Shown here: positions 10,959 to 23,376 of the stretch, piece after piece
How the letters are laid out: each line of letters opens with the position of its first letter
Numbering within the stretch: position 1 is the stretch's first letter
Assembly (NCBI GenBank): GCA_011009095.1
Contig: VTPC01004360.1
Span: forward strand, 102,921-166,920
DNA from: Ignelater luminosus
Lineage: Eukaryota; Arthropoda; Insecta; Coleoptera; Elateridae
Direction of reading: 5' to 3'
DNA: 64,000 bases
The notes under the pieces: model-generated
Seen by the model: only the letters and a program-made list of their open reading frames with translations
Database searches by the model: none
What the model was told of the DNA's origin: nothing
Translations under genes and position numbers: made by a program

Positions 10959-13900
10959 TTAATTAAGATTGGAAGAGCGATCACCATCTTGGGACTGATT
11001 TAAAAATGCAATATTACTCGATTTAAGGCGAGCTGCTGCAGCTAGTGATGGTGAAGGGGACATACAAGGAGTTGAGCATAAGCTATTACTTAAATCACAC
11101 TGGTCTAATAGGCGGAGTAATTCTTCTGGAGTTGGTCCGCCATTTGTTTTATCAACTACAAAGATACATATATTGTTATGTATTAAAAAAAAGGTAAGAA
11201 AACTTAATACAAACCTATTTCAGTCTTATGAATGAGATCTAGTGCTGTAGTAAGATCCCACATCTGAATTGCACCGTTAGAATGTCCTGTAAAAATAAAC
11301 CGACGTGGTCTTGACCCCATACGATTAGAACCTTCACATTCATGAACACAAAAAGCACTAACTGTTGTACCATCAACAGCTTTTATTACACAAACCCTAG
11401 AAGATATTTATATTAATTATTTATCTCTAATTAATATTTTAAAAATCATACCTTTTTCCATTACTAGCTAATCTAACATATAATTGGTCAGTATCGGGTA
11501 CAACCTTCTGAACAAACACCTGTTCATCATCCTGCTCACCAAATGGTCCACAATCATTTGCAGCTGCATGACTTATACATGGTTCCACAGCCTCCAAAGA
11601 TATTATTTTGAAAGAAGCTTCTGGTGTTGACCCTGGCTGAGTGGAAATCATGCCACGGAAACGTGTAACCCTCCAACTACGTACATGATTGTATTCACAA
11701 CAAACCGAAACCAAATACTTTTCTGATAATGTAACCTAAACACACAAAACTGCAATAAGCAAACGGATACATCTAAGAAAAGTGAACAATCTTACTTTTG
11801 TAACTGGACTTTGATGGACGGTAAAAGTTTGGAACAGTTGTGGACCATGACCAACAGTTTCAGGATGTTGAACAATGACACGAACAGAACCTGATCTTGT
11901 GCCATACGCAATCTCAATCCAGTTTCCACATAAGTCTGTTAAACACCAAAACAATTTCTTTAAAAACCATACCACGTGTTCAGCTCGATTTTTTGCTAGA
12001 AAAATTTAAACAAGCAAAAAATGCAAAGTACTTTTCTGAAGGTTAAGAATTTTTAAGTACTTTTTGTAGCCTCTATTATTTGTAGCGACAAAATGGTAAG
12101 TACATTATTGGAAAGATAAAATGTCAACATAGCCAAGTGTGTCAAAATTAGATTGCATGGAATGTAAGGATCATGTAAAGAGTACCTACTTTGTATGTCA
12201 TGGAATATAATATTTTAAATCTAAACTATCATATTTAGTGTGTAATTTCACTTCTGTCTGGGTATTCTTGTAAATGACTGCAAGCATACGAGGTTTTTTA
12301 TAAGTGGAAGTTGTTGGCCAGTATTAACATTTGGCAATTTTCCCACATTAGGAATATTCCTGGAAAGCTGTCGCCTCTCTTATATTGCTTGAAACTGGCA
12401 ATATTGCACAGAAAAAATTATAATCATATAACAAATCATCCGTGAAATGTTGATAACGGTAATGTAGATTTGTAAGTTGTTGCATAAGATCACCTTTTCT
12501 TTAGGACTTAATAATAATAATATCAGTATCAGTAGTTCGTAGAATACTTATTGTTTGTGCCTTGCCGAATGATTGCTGGTTGGTCTTTAAATTATTGTCA
12601 TTTCACAGCATGTAACATTAATTATTATTAATAGAACAAGTTTTTAATTTCTAGTGATTCTGAATAGTATTCTGTTATGCACTAATAAATGCATATCTTA
12701 TTCTCTAAGAAAAATAGGCTTACACCCTTTTAATTAATTAATTTTACTTATGATTAAATATTTTCCAATAAGAAAAACATGTTTTAAATCTAATTTTAAT
12801 AAACTTAATTATAACAATGCACAGACAATTAATTAACTGCTCAGGCATTTGAAAAATTTAGTTAAATTTTCAAAATGACTATTATGCCAATTTATACTTG
12901 CTCAAAATTGCAGAATTTTGCTTCATCACTAATCTAGACACAGTTGACAAAATCTAATTTAAACTGAGTTTGTAGAAACTCACATAACTGAACTGTTTTC
13001 CAAAATCATTTACATTTAAATTCAGGGCCATATGAATTTTGTTGGGATAAAATGTACTTGCTTTTATAATTTCCCTGCAGAAGTTCTGCTAATTGCCAAA
13101 TTCTAGCCAAAGTTCATTGACTCACATTTGGCTTTCTTCCCCTTTCTTTAATAACTCTATCTCATTTTCCTCATTCTCTCATTTTATGCACACATTGAAT
13201 TTGACCGTTTGAAATTATTAAATAATATTGCCGTGTACTTATGACCTACTGTGATCTGGTCGTGTTATAACAAACAAAATCTATCTCAGTTGTCATGATA
13301 TTTGTAATGGCTCCAAGTTCTATGACCCATTCAGTATTTATAATGCCATGTTAAAAAAAAAAACTCTATGTATTAACCTAAACATTAATATTACCCTAAT
13401 TTTAAATTACTGGCAATGCTACTTATAGTTTAACCCTTCTCCTTTTTCTCGGCTTGGGACTTGTAAATAGTAGCATTTAAACTGTTTAAAAAAATGATGT
13501 AGCATAAAGAATGTCAATCAATCAAAAGTAGTAGAATTCAGAATTCTTCAATTACATACCTGGATTTTGAAGTTAACATCATATTAGCTAGTAATGACTT
13601 TCACAATCGGAAGTTATAGTTATAAAGTTTAATTTTAATTTGTTTTAAGTTAAGGTAACAATATCAACTATGAGTGAACAATACCTCCTATCTGTAACAT
13701 GTCTCCTGTGTAGATAGGAGGTATTGATCACTCACAGGTGATATGTTTCTTGAATGAATTTCAATTCATTAAGCACAAATTAATAAAAAATAGTAATTTA
13801 TGTAACAAGTCCAAAAGATGATATTTTACTGGAGGAATAGATAGATTCCAAGATCTGCTTATTGGCTAGGATGTGAGTCAAGTAAAGACACTTTCCTGAC

Positions 13901-16900
13901 ATGTTGCGTACAACACTTTTTCTAACACTGGTTTTTTAAAGAAATCAGAAATAATTAAAAATTGTTTGAATCTTCTGATAAGGTCTATTTTCCACAGCAA
14001 ACTTAGTAAAGAAATGCCAACTACTTTTGACTACGATGTTAAAACATTGCTATTTATGTTACAGGGAAAGACAATGAAAGAGAAATAAAGCATATAAGAG
14101 AAAAAGACACTTTCTTCTTGAGTTACACATATGATTTGTTCATTGACCTCAGGAAATTTATCAAAGATCTAGGTAAGTTAGTCTAAATTGAAAATTGACC
14201 TTTGTAACTAATTGGGTTATTCCGGACCAAATTGCCTGATTTGGGATAATCTCCATGCCTTCATCTTTCAGAATTTGTTCATATTTCTGTCCTGTGTGGA
14301 TACATAAAAATTAGGATTAAATTAATTTTTTCGAGATTTTTAACGCAAAACTGACTTCAAGAGGTTGTTTTGAAAGTCTCTTGATTTTAATTAAGAATGT
14401 CATCCAGTTTCATGTTATATTTTACTAAAATGCCCATAACTTCTTTATTTGTGGGCGGATCTTAATAAATTTGATGTCAAATTAAAGCTACTTCTCTACA
14501 ATATATTGTCAGTCTTAAAAACATACAAAACAAAATATATAACTTCCTTAAATGGTCTCTAGATTCTGCTTTCTGTTGTTTTTTTCTTCTGGAAGTTAAT
14601 AATAATAATTGTAAACTCCAAACCCCAATTATCACCTTGTTGAAATTTCTAACATAGGTGGAGCATGTCACAGCCTTGTTATATAAAAAAGTTCAAGGTG
14701 TTTTTTGCTGTTTTTAAATAAAAAACAAAACATTGTTTCGGACTATGACGTCAGCCGCGTTTTTTATATAAATGACTTTCCACCGGTTTTTCAGTACATC
14801 TTGTAAGAGAGTCAATAACTACTTACATCTCTAAAGATTCAAATCAATAGCTCTTATAATAGGCATTCCAGAGCCGTGCAAAGGAAATTCGTATCGGGAT
14901 ACATTTTGCAATACGCTGACTGAACCGTCACATCATGAAAGTGAAAAGAATTTCATTGGACTTGATATTTCTCTATTACTCCATCTATTTATTATACATT
15001 CCAAGAATCTAGTGTCAATTGCAATAGCAGTGGCGGAGATGGAAGGGGGAGGTGACCAAAAAGCAGGAAATAATGGTATCAGTTAACTCTAATTTTGAAA
15101 GGAAGTGATAGGTAACAAAATATAAAGTTCTTCGCATTTCTTTATGCATTCATATTTCACAGTTAGGTTTGGGCAACCAGAAAAGTGTGTTGATTGAAGT
15201 GTTGATGTGAGCTCTCTTTGCACGCCTCTGGAACACTTACTATAGGTGCCTTTCGATTCTAACTTTACAGCCGTAAGTAGCATTAGCTCTCTTACAAAAT
15301 GTGCCAAAAAAATGGTGAAATGTCATTTATATCAAAAGCGTCGATGACGTCATAGTCTAAAACAGTGTTTTGTTTTTTATTTAAAAACAACAAAAAACAC
15401 CCTCTTGTATTTTTGTATATAGCAGGACTATAATCTACTCTACTTGTGTTAAAAATTCCAGCAAGATGGAAAATGGAGTTTGAAAGTTACAATTAATTCA
15501 TTTCTAGAAAAAAAAAATAATAGAAAGCAGATTTTAGGGATAATTTAAAAGAAGTTATATATTTTGTTTTGCATGTTAATACAGTGCAGAGACGTAGCTT
15601 TAATATGACACCAAATTTATTAAAATCCGTCCACAAATAAAGAAGTTATGCGCATATTAATAAAACATGGGACGAATCTGTGCAATATTTGTAATGAAAA
15701 TCATGAAATTTTCAAGATGGCCTCTCGAAGCCATTTTTGTGTTAAAAATTCTGAAAAAATTAATTTAGTCTTAACTTATACCGGGTGCTGCATCGGCGGG
15801 CGCAACATAGGAAATCCCATGCTAATTTTGAAACGTTTAGATATTGGCTCCCCTAATTATTTTATCACTAGACTTTCCTTAGGTTTTTTGAAGGGCATTT
15901 CAAGATGATATACACTGAGCAATTTCAGCATTTTATGATAACTCAATTAGAAGATATTTAAAGAAATGTACATGTATTATGTGCATAGTACATCGAATAT
16001 CAATAACTTTATTGCTATTAACTTATAATTCACAATTATCTAAATGCTAACAAAATCAGAATTACTTTTTGCATTCTGTTCCCTGCATAATACCACTTTA
16101 TTATGGCAATTTTCTCCGATGTTGCATAATTCATAGTTAAAATTTAAATTGATTGTGAAACTGAAATAGTTGAATGTAAAAATTTACAGGCCTATTTGAT
16201 GTTGCTGCTGAACTATGCACATAACATGCATTATGCACACATCTTTCTTCAAATACCTTCCAACTGAGTTATCATAAAATGTTTAAATTGCTCAGTGTAT
16301 ATCATCTTGCAATGCCCTTCAAAAAACTTAAATAGAGTTTGGTGCTAAAATATTTAGGGGAACCAATATCTAAACATTTCAAAATTAGCATGGGATTTCC
16401 TATGTTGCGTCTGCCGATGCAGTACCCGGTATGTGTCTACATAGGGCAAAAATATGAACAAATTTTGAGACATGAGGACATATGGTGTTAAGTGATTTGA
16501 CGTGAAATGACTTTGTAAGATACTTTTAGAAATAAAAATTGAACAACAGGGAAAGAAAATCACTTTTTGTCTCTTGCCAGGAGGTAAAATTATTTTGTTT
16601 CCTGGCAAGATACAATCGACAACTTTCAACTACAAAGTGAGGATCAAAAAGCCTACTTTCTGTTGACAAAAATACTTTAATGTAATTGCAAAAAGCAGGT
16701 TTTTTCATTAAACTTTTCAACAAAATTTTAATAAATCGTAGTATGTGGTAAAACTCAATATACACCATGGTAAACAACAACCAATGAACATCAATGACTT
16801 ATTTATGTGGAACACAAGCTGCTTTCTACTTCCACAGAAATACAGTATTGTACAAATACATTTTTCTAACACATCATGTTAATAAGTTGCTCCATCTATT

Positions 16901-19900
16901 ATTGCATTACCTTTTTAATTTTTATCAATGCATGCATAGCAGAATCTGTGCAAACTTTAACTTAAAATTTTAATGAATAACTTGTATAGTTTGTTTTCCT
17001 GTAATACTTACTTGTCAATGTTAAGATTTTCTAATTTATGTTGGCTAGAAATAAAATTTGGTTTTTTAGAAAATAACAATAAGTATAATCATGTATGTAA
17101 CTGCATGTTTTGCCCATTTTCAAGTATTATCCATTTCAAATTATAAAACAGTAAGCTAAGACATGAAAATTTGATATTTCACCCAGTATATTATTGATAG
17201 CTTTAAACATTGGTAGAGGTTAAGTAAAAATGAATTTTAGGTTATATTTTTTAGCATATTGCATTGGCTATGTAAATCACTTACTAATGATTTAGAATAA
17301 TCTCAATAACTCTGTATAATTTTAATAGTTTGATAATAAACTGCAATTATGAATTTTTGTAGCCCTGTTACTGATGCAGAATTACATTTTTTTATTTACA
17401 TTTTAAAAAAGGGAAAAAAGATTTTGTTTGGAAAAAAATTAAAAGTTCTCAGCCTAGTCACTAAAAAGTAATCACCAAATTTGTATTGTGATATTTTTGT
17501 TTGATACACTTACCACTTAATGATGAAGACCAAAACCATGACTTATAGTCACAAAATGCGCCATACCAAAAATTATAAAAATCGATCAAAGCCTATCATT
17601 TTTATATGCAAAATTAATTTTTTTCTCAAAGAACTTTCATGCCTTGTACTTACTTAATGAGACGATTTTGGATATAGGTAAGTTGTGTAAAATCTTATTT
17701 TTATCCCAGGAGTCTGCAGTTAAGCTATGTTCTAACCGTTTGCAGACACCCTGTATATGATTGTCTGACCAAGTAGTATCAATAAGAGCAACATGTTTAT
17801 ATGCACCTGCGGTTGAGTATACAGACAACTTTACTGTGCCATTAACTAAATGATAGCGCTCCTTGTTAATGATGCATCGTAAATATGGCAAATTCTATAT
17901 AAATCCAAATATGTGAAAATATCAATAGCATCGTGTACCAGGTGTCAAAAAGGATAACGCACCATACAGACTTCAATAGTAAATTTTTAATGTGCAATTA
18001 TTTGCTCCTAAATACAAGCAATAATTACAACCAGCATTGCATGGTTGGCAGTAACCTTCAGATGTGATTTTACAACTTCTAGACTGTTTTTTACAACTTG
18101 CTAGCTGTAACAGTGTTTTTTAAATTCCAATTTAGATCATCACGATTGTGTTTTTCTCCAATAGAAAAACTAAATAGAGATTGAAATAGAATACTTCTTT
18201 TAAAGCTCTACAAATTTTTCTTTTATAGTTCTACTGTAAAATAATCCAATATATGAACGTACATTAAAGCATATTATGGGTTTTCAGGAATCTAAAACCA
18301 ATATTTTATGACTTCCATTGCATATTGTGTTATTTGATTACCTTGAAGTTTTACAAAGTATAGCATTCATACATTAGTCTAATTTTGATACAATTGGCAT
18401 GTTTGTATTAAAAAAAGAATCATACATACAGTAATAATTAGAATAATAAGAGCGTGTAAAATTGCCTTGTGTTGGCATACCAGCAGCAAAAAACGAAATC
18501 TATCAATAAATGCGGTGTGCACAATACACAAGTAAAAAAATAAATTTAAAAAAACCAAAAAGGTAACGTATTAAAAAAGTTCAGATATTATGTATTAACT
18601 TGTTAAACTAAGTGTATAAGCATCAAATGTGGGTGGCATACCTTCGCGGCCCCTCTCAGACGCTGGCATGAAACACAAGGTTTTTCAGTTGCATAGAGAA
18701 CAGAAATGATAGTCCTACTTTTTTTGTAATTTATGTCAACATTAAAATCCCACAACTGACATTTAAGTAAAATAAAATAATAAAATAAAAAAAGAAATAG
18801 ATGATGAAACACAGAAAGAGATATTGATACATACTTTTACCGACAAAAGTTAAAAACTTACTTGTCTTTGGTGTAAGATATACAGAAATAGCTGTTACTG
18901 GATCATTATTTGGATCTCGATACAATTCTGTCACTAGCAAATCATTATCTTTCATGCGCAAAGGAAATTTTTGCATATCTGGAAAATTCTAATATAAACG
19001 ATAGAAATAAAAACATAAGTACACACTTGCCTATATAATAAATACAGCCATTATTACATCCAAGTAATAAGAAAGATCCAGCTGTATCAAAAGATGCAAT
19101 TGGTACTACATCTTGCGTTTGCCAATGTTGAGTCATTGCATGCCACACACCAAGCTTTCCAGAAGGAGAGAGTGCAACTAACTGACTTCCAATAAAAAAT
19201 AAATATTCTACTTTTACATGTAAATTAAAAGTTCCTAAAACTTTATTGTTAAGAGAAACAAGAAAATTAAATAAATAATAAAAGAAATACCAATGTTTGT
19301 TCTTGTTCCATCCTCTGAAATGCCCCATAATCGCACTTGAGTACCATATGAAATAGCTACCATTTTTGAAGCTTCACCTGCTCCACTGGAACCCATTTTA
19401 GCGTTAATAGCAATTCGTTCAATACAGTTATCTATATATGGACTTGTGAATACTTGCTGCCATCCACTCGAGTCTTTAAGTCTACAATATCATGAAACAT
19501 TAATTAATTAAAAATAACAATCCTTTTATTCTTTAAATATACCTATAACATACTACAAAGTGAGCATAAGCTACTGCAATCCAATTATGATGTGCTTTAA
19601 TTATCTGAACTCTTAATGGATCAGTCCAAGCAGAAGCTGGAATTTATCGATGTAACAATAACCATAATAGTGATTTAACTACCTTACCACTAGCACCAAA
19701 AACTAAACCAATATCATTACGAAATAATTTATTCAAGTCAGCTGATGAGTTCCTTGCATGTCGGAGATCCAAAGATGCAGCACGAGAATGACCTGGACCA
19801 GGAGGCCCTCTAGCTGCTAATCCTCTAAGATCCTGTGAACTTCGACTACAGCTTCCTGAAAGTCCTATTCTAAGATCTAATGAAGAATTTCTTGAATGAC

Positions 19901-20712
19901 CTTAAAAACAACTGTTAAAAATTATTGCTCGAGATATTTATAGTGTTTATTACCCCCAGTTCTATTTTGTACAAATGGGGGTTGTATAAATTGATACTGA
20001 GCACTTGAAGTTGAAGGGACTTCATTATTTGCTAAATTGTTCACGGTTAGAGCATTATTCGAATTTATAATCGGAGCATTATTTTGTATAACCTCTGATA
20101 GTTGCTCAGTTAATCGTGCATTTGTATTCTGCCCTGCAGAATTTGAATGAACACCTGTAGTTTCTATTCGTTGTGTATTATTTGAAGTACTTGCTGCTAA
20201 AGCTGTAGAATCTTGAAGTGGTATACCTAGAACATCATGTGATGATTTACTTCACTACTTTAATAAGAATAAAGCTTACAAGGTGGAGGCAAGTAACCAT
20301 AAAATAAGACATCACCACATGTGGACTGAGACATTTCTTCACACAGTATAAGTCTCTTAACGAGAGGTGCAATACCATAATATTCAGCTTCATGTCTTAA
20401 ACTCCTTATGTCGATATCTTTCAACTCTATTTCTCTTGTGCGTAAATAATTTAAGATTACAGCAAACAGCTTTGGATCCCTATCAATAAACACTGCACCT
20501 TTTTCATCTCTTAATGTGGGTATTCTGCCATTTAACAATGCTGTGAAGAATGTATCAGGGATCCAAGTTAATGTTTGTCGAGAAGTTGAAAACCTGTTAC
20601 AAACAAGATATTGTCAAAACAAACTTTACTGATGTTTTTCGGATCATTACCTTTTTCCACCAACATTCAAATGCAATATATCACCGATATGATTCTGATG
20701 AAAAGCAGCCAT
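10959..20712 (-). CDS. KCTD3: BTB/POZ (KCTD) and WD-repeat protein, KCTD3/SHKBP1 family, complete, 756 aa
   Basis: BTB-domain adaptor with a C-terminal beta-propeller. Vertebrate KCTD3 acts as an accessory protein for HCN3 channels, and SHKBP1 binds CIN85. Exons (minus): 20651-20712, 20280-20593, 19954-20226, 19688-19900, 19543-19636, 19291-19481, 19031-19234, 18862-18978, 11796-11935, 11452-11735, 11215-11396, 10959-11155; 2,271 nt, all phases agree. The T1/BTB domain (about residues 10-115) has [19 protein letters not shown] and [11 protein letters not shown] Ser/Gly/Asn-rich linker follows, then WD-like segments ([80 protein letters not shown]) and a tail with [13 protein letters not shown]. 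Similarity to vertebrate KCTD3 is very strong. The linker (exons 3-4) looks longer than in human. Exon 7 uses a GC donor. Insects appear to have one gene for the KCTD3/SHKBP1 pair, so the symbol is by best match. Confidence 0.95.
13659..13746. repeat. Strong intronic hairpin, about 34-bp stem, 18-nt loop
   Basis: The inner arms 13671-13693 and 13712-13734 are 23-nt inverse complements with a single mismatch. Pairing continues outward with a few more mismatches to about 13659 and 13746. The loop is 18 nt. Size and near-perfect stem resemble a microRNA precursor, but a tiny palindromic MITE would look the same. It lies inside KCTD3 intron 8. Confidence 0.6.
14215..16510. mobile_element. Large foldback element, interrupted by a nested MITE
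   Basis: Near-complete palindrome in KCTD3 intron 8. The left arm (about 14215-14890) pairs with a right arm of about 15205-15778 that continues after an insertion at 16432 to about 16505. Shared landmarks in opposite orientation include CATAACTTCTTTATTTGTG, CTATGACGTCA and TTTGTTCATATTT. The centre shows no coding capacity. Outer ends and target duplication are not clear; arms are diverged by many substitutions and small indels, so it is an old insertion. Confidence 0.7.
15781..16429. mobile_element. MITE with CCGGGT ends, nested in the foldback element
   Basis: Element of 649 bp. The termini CCGGGTGCTGCATCGGC and GCCGATGCAGTACCCGG are near-perfect inverse complements, with arms of about 175 bp (15781-15955 and about 16250-16429). 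TA flanks it (15779-15780, 16430-16431). Removing the element and one TA joins two stretches of the outer foldback's right arm that match contiguous sequence in its left arm (around 14300), so nesting and TA duplication are both supported. Confidence 0.8.
17654..17894 (-). other. Exon-like open segment of unknown origin in KCTD3 intron 8
   Basis: A 241-nt open stretch bounded by acceptor-like TTTATATAG and a strong donor (AA|GTAAGTAC). It encodes about 80 residues beginning [19 protein letters not shown] and including [17 protein letters not shown] and [14 protein letters not shown]. Its phase (starts 0, ends 1) does not fit KCTD3, where phase 1 is needed on both sides and the phase-1 reading hits a stop. 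I do not recognise the peptide. It may be a remnant exon of a transposon or an inserted gene fragment. Confidence 0.35.
18979..19030 (-). other. GC-AG intron (52 nt) in KCTD3
   Basis: The donor reads TATAG|GCAAGT, the typical strong GC donor context. The acceptor is TTTTCCAG. Splicing joins YYI to [11 protein letters not shown], the exact order and phase in vertebrate KCTD3. No GT donor nearby keeps the frame. Confidence 0.88.
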
Positions 20713-21248
20713 TTCCACTAGTATGAATTATAGAAAACATTAAATAAAAATGTACCGTATCTACGTCCTACTTTCACATACACAAAAAAAAATGTCAGAG
20801 AAATTAAAGCACAGCACTTTTCTAATGTCTTGATTATATTTCACATTATTGTTTAGCGTCTGAAAAACAAAGCCCATGGTATAGGTGACATTTTTAAAAA
20901 GAAATTAATTAAGAGAATGATGAGATAATAACTCAAAATACCTTGTTTTTTAATTTGTACTGACAATAAATATCAACAAATCGACTGACCCAAATAAACA
21001 CTGACAGTTATCTGACAGATGACACACACACAGTTGCCAGATTAATCGATTATACGATCAGTTAAACGACTTCTATACTGCGTTGCCAAAATGAACTGAC
21101 TGTTATTGGGTGCTTTTTTTTAACATGAATCGTCATTCATACATACAAACCTTTGAATATAAAGTACAAACCGTACAAACCTAAAAACTGGCGTTTTTTA
21201 TTTAACTAAAACTACTTCAATGCCTTTTAATATTATTCAAACACGGGG
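20713..21248. other. Region upstream of KCTD3
   Basis: AT-rich stretch that must contain the KCTD3 promoter and 5' UTR. I see no TATA box in a convincing position and no coding exon. Confidence 0.4.
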
Positions 21249-22206
21249 TATTTTGATGGTTTTAAAGTATAACCATAGGATGGTATAACCTGATTACCCC
21301 GAATCAATTTTATTAATATACGCAAAAAATATAGTTTAGGCATTCTGAAATTTTTATAGCACTTTTATAAATTAATATTGGAAATATGTGTAAAGAGCCA
21401 GACGAATACGACGGTTTTTAATAATTACCTGACGCAAATAAAGATTTTGAATGAGTGCGACAAAAAAGTCTTATGCGCAGACATAGGTACGAGAGAGAAC
21501 GTTAACGGCAGACAACGAACAAAATCTCGAAAATGAAGCAGCGGATATTGAAGCTAAGCTGACAGACAATGAAGCATCAGAGAGCAGTGAAGAGGAGGAA
21601 TAAAATAAAAAAATACAAATTGACAGCTCTTAAAATTTCTATTAATTTTATAATAAAGGAAAATTCTTTTTGAAAACTGTTTGCTAAAGTAATATTTTTT
21701 TCTACAATACCAAATATATATAAGGATTTTCATTCACACATTTATAGCTTTTTCCGGTAAAAATTAATAAAATATATACATTTTTTTAACTTTACGATTT
21801 CATTACGGTTGTTACGAACATTTTTATTGCTTAAAATAAAAATATAAAGAATAAATTACTCCAAAATGTTCTGTATTATCCAGACCAAACTACATGCTGA
21901 ACTATAGTCACGTGGTCTTTCAGCAACCAATCACAGCCGGACGAGCCAGCCACCAACAACTGCCGTTAACGTTCTCTCTCGTACCTATGTCTGCGCATAA
22001 GACTTTTTTGTCGCACTCATTCAAAATCTTTATTTGCGTCAAGTAATTATTAAAAACCGTCGTATTCGTCTGGCTCTTTACACATATTTCCAATATTAAT
22101 TTATAAAAGTGCTATAAAAATTTCAGAATGCCTAAACTATATTTTTTGCGTATATTAATATAATTGATTCGGGGTAGTCAGGTTATACTTTAAAACCATC
22201 AAAATA
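21249..22206. mobile_element. Foldback element with TATTTTGATGG ends and acidic C-terminal coding remnant
   Basis: Inverted arms of about 250-260 bp (about 21249-21512 and 21956-22206) match closely over TTAACGTTCTCTCTCGTACC, GTCTTATGCGCA and GATTCGGGGTA; the left arm has a roughly 16-bp internal insertion. In the loop, plus strand, an open frame ends at the TAA at 21601 with a very acidic tail (TDNEASESSEEEE). This looks like the C-terminal end of a gene, perhaps a transposase, but I cannot name the family. Flanks show no clear target duplication. Confidence 0.68.
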
Positions 22207-23025
22207 GTCTGGGATTTTTATTTCTGGATTCTATAAATGCTAAAATAATATATTAAAAAATTTCAAGTTGCCAAAAAGATATTTTTTCGGTTTAATTTTT
22301 TTCAAATGTCTTATGTTTCGCAATTGCTAAATAACCGCCAACGCTTCTCCCGACTCTCGATTCCATATTTACTAATATTAATAAAGTACTATTTTTTATA
22401 ATTTCAAATTGCCTAAAATACCTTCCCCAAATTCGTCATCAGATCAGCTCTCGGACTATTAAAGGTTGATGTTTTGTGGATGATGGTGTGCAAGGATTAG
22501 GATGGTGTCTGGTGTAGTTATGGTTCATTTCCATTTCGACCTTATTGATGGGTGTATTTGTGATTTAAGTTGCGTATATTTTTATTCTGATGGTGATGTG
22601 TATTTTTATTTTAGACGATTACGTTACGGACGTGTAAATATTTTAGTGAACTATACATATAGTATTAGTGTTTTATAAACTACATAATTAGTTTAAAATT
22701 TACATAGTTTAACAAGACTTTTGAGGCTCTCTACAGCTACAGAGTATTATTTTATTATGTATTTTTATTATATTAAATATTTTTGAAAATTATTATGATT
22801 TTATAACATTATAACATCTAGCTACATCTATAAAGTAAATAAAAAGTGTATATTACTAATCCATATATTCTAACCAGAACCGTTCAAGAATGATACTATG
22901 GATATACAAAGAAAAAATAACATAGGAAAACTGACAAATGATATGATTGAAACTGTCTGAAGTAGCAATTACAATCAAAAACATACAAATAATTATATAG
23001 CTTTATGTGTACCTATGGTAGGTTC
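22207..23025. other. Intergenic, AT-rich
   Basis: Nothing recognisable on either strand. Confidence 0.4.
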
Positions 23026-23029
23026 AAAT

Positions 23030-23256
23030 TAACATACGAGCCCTGAGTTCAAAGAATTGGCTCACAACTCTGCATTTGTATTGAAGGAATTGCAACATTT
23101 TTACTTACAACAATAGATTTTTTGATACAAGAAATGAACAACAGGCTATAGATTAGTTCCTATACCTAATCAAATTTGAATATTAAAATACAACTGTTCT
23201 AACATAATTCATAATAAAAAGAGGTAGGCCAATTCTTTCGACGCAGGACTCATATA
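23030..23256. repeat. Short inverted-repeat element, GAATTGG termini
   Basis: A segment at about 23032-23060 (ATACGAGCCCTGAG, then AAAGAATTGG) recurs inverted at about 23230-23256 with a few substitutions. It is MITE-like, about 225 bp. No target duplication assigned. Confidence 0.4.
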
Positions 23257-23376
23257 CCATCATCAGAAATTTTTTGTGGAAGAACTAAATATCCCTGACA
23301 AACAAAAAGGATGCTATTGATGACAAGCTTTTTTATTTATTTATTAATGAGTATATCATAAATTATGAAATTAGCT

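Larger units (their letters stand above)
11936..18861 (-). other. KCTD3 intron 8 (6.9 kb, repeat-bearing)
   Basis: Largest intron of the KCTD3 gene. Phase across it is exact (ACA A | AC TTA) and protein similarity runs straight through (LTPKT to [10 protein letters not shown]). It holds a strong hairpin (13659-13746), a foldback transposon with a nested MITE (about 14215-16510) and an exon-like open segment (17654-17894). About 11936-13650, 16510-17650 and 17900-18860 are AT-rich with nothing I recognise. Confidence 0.85.
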
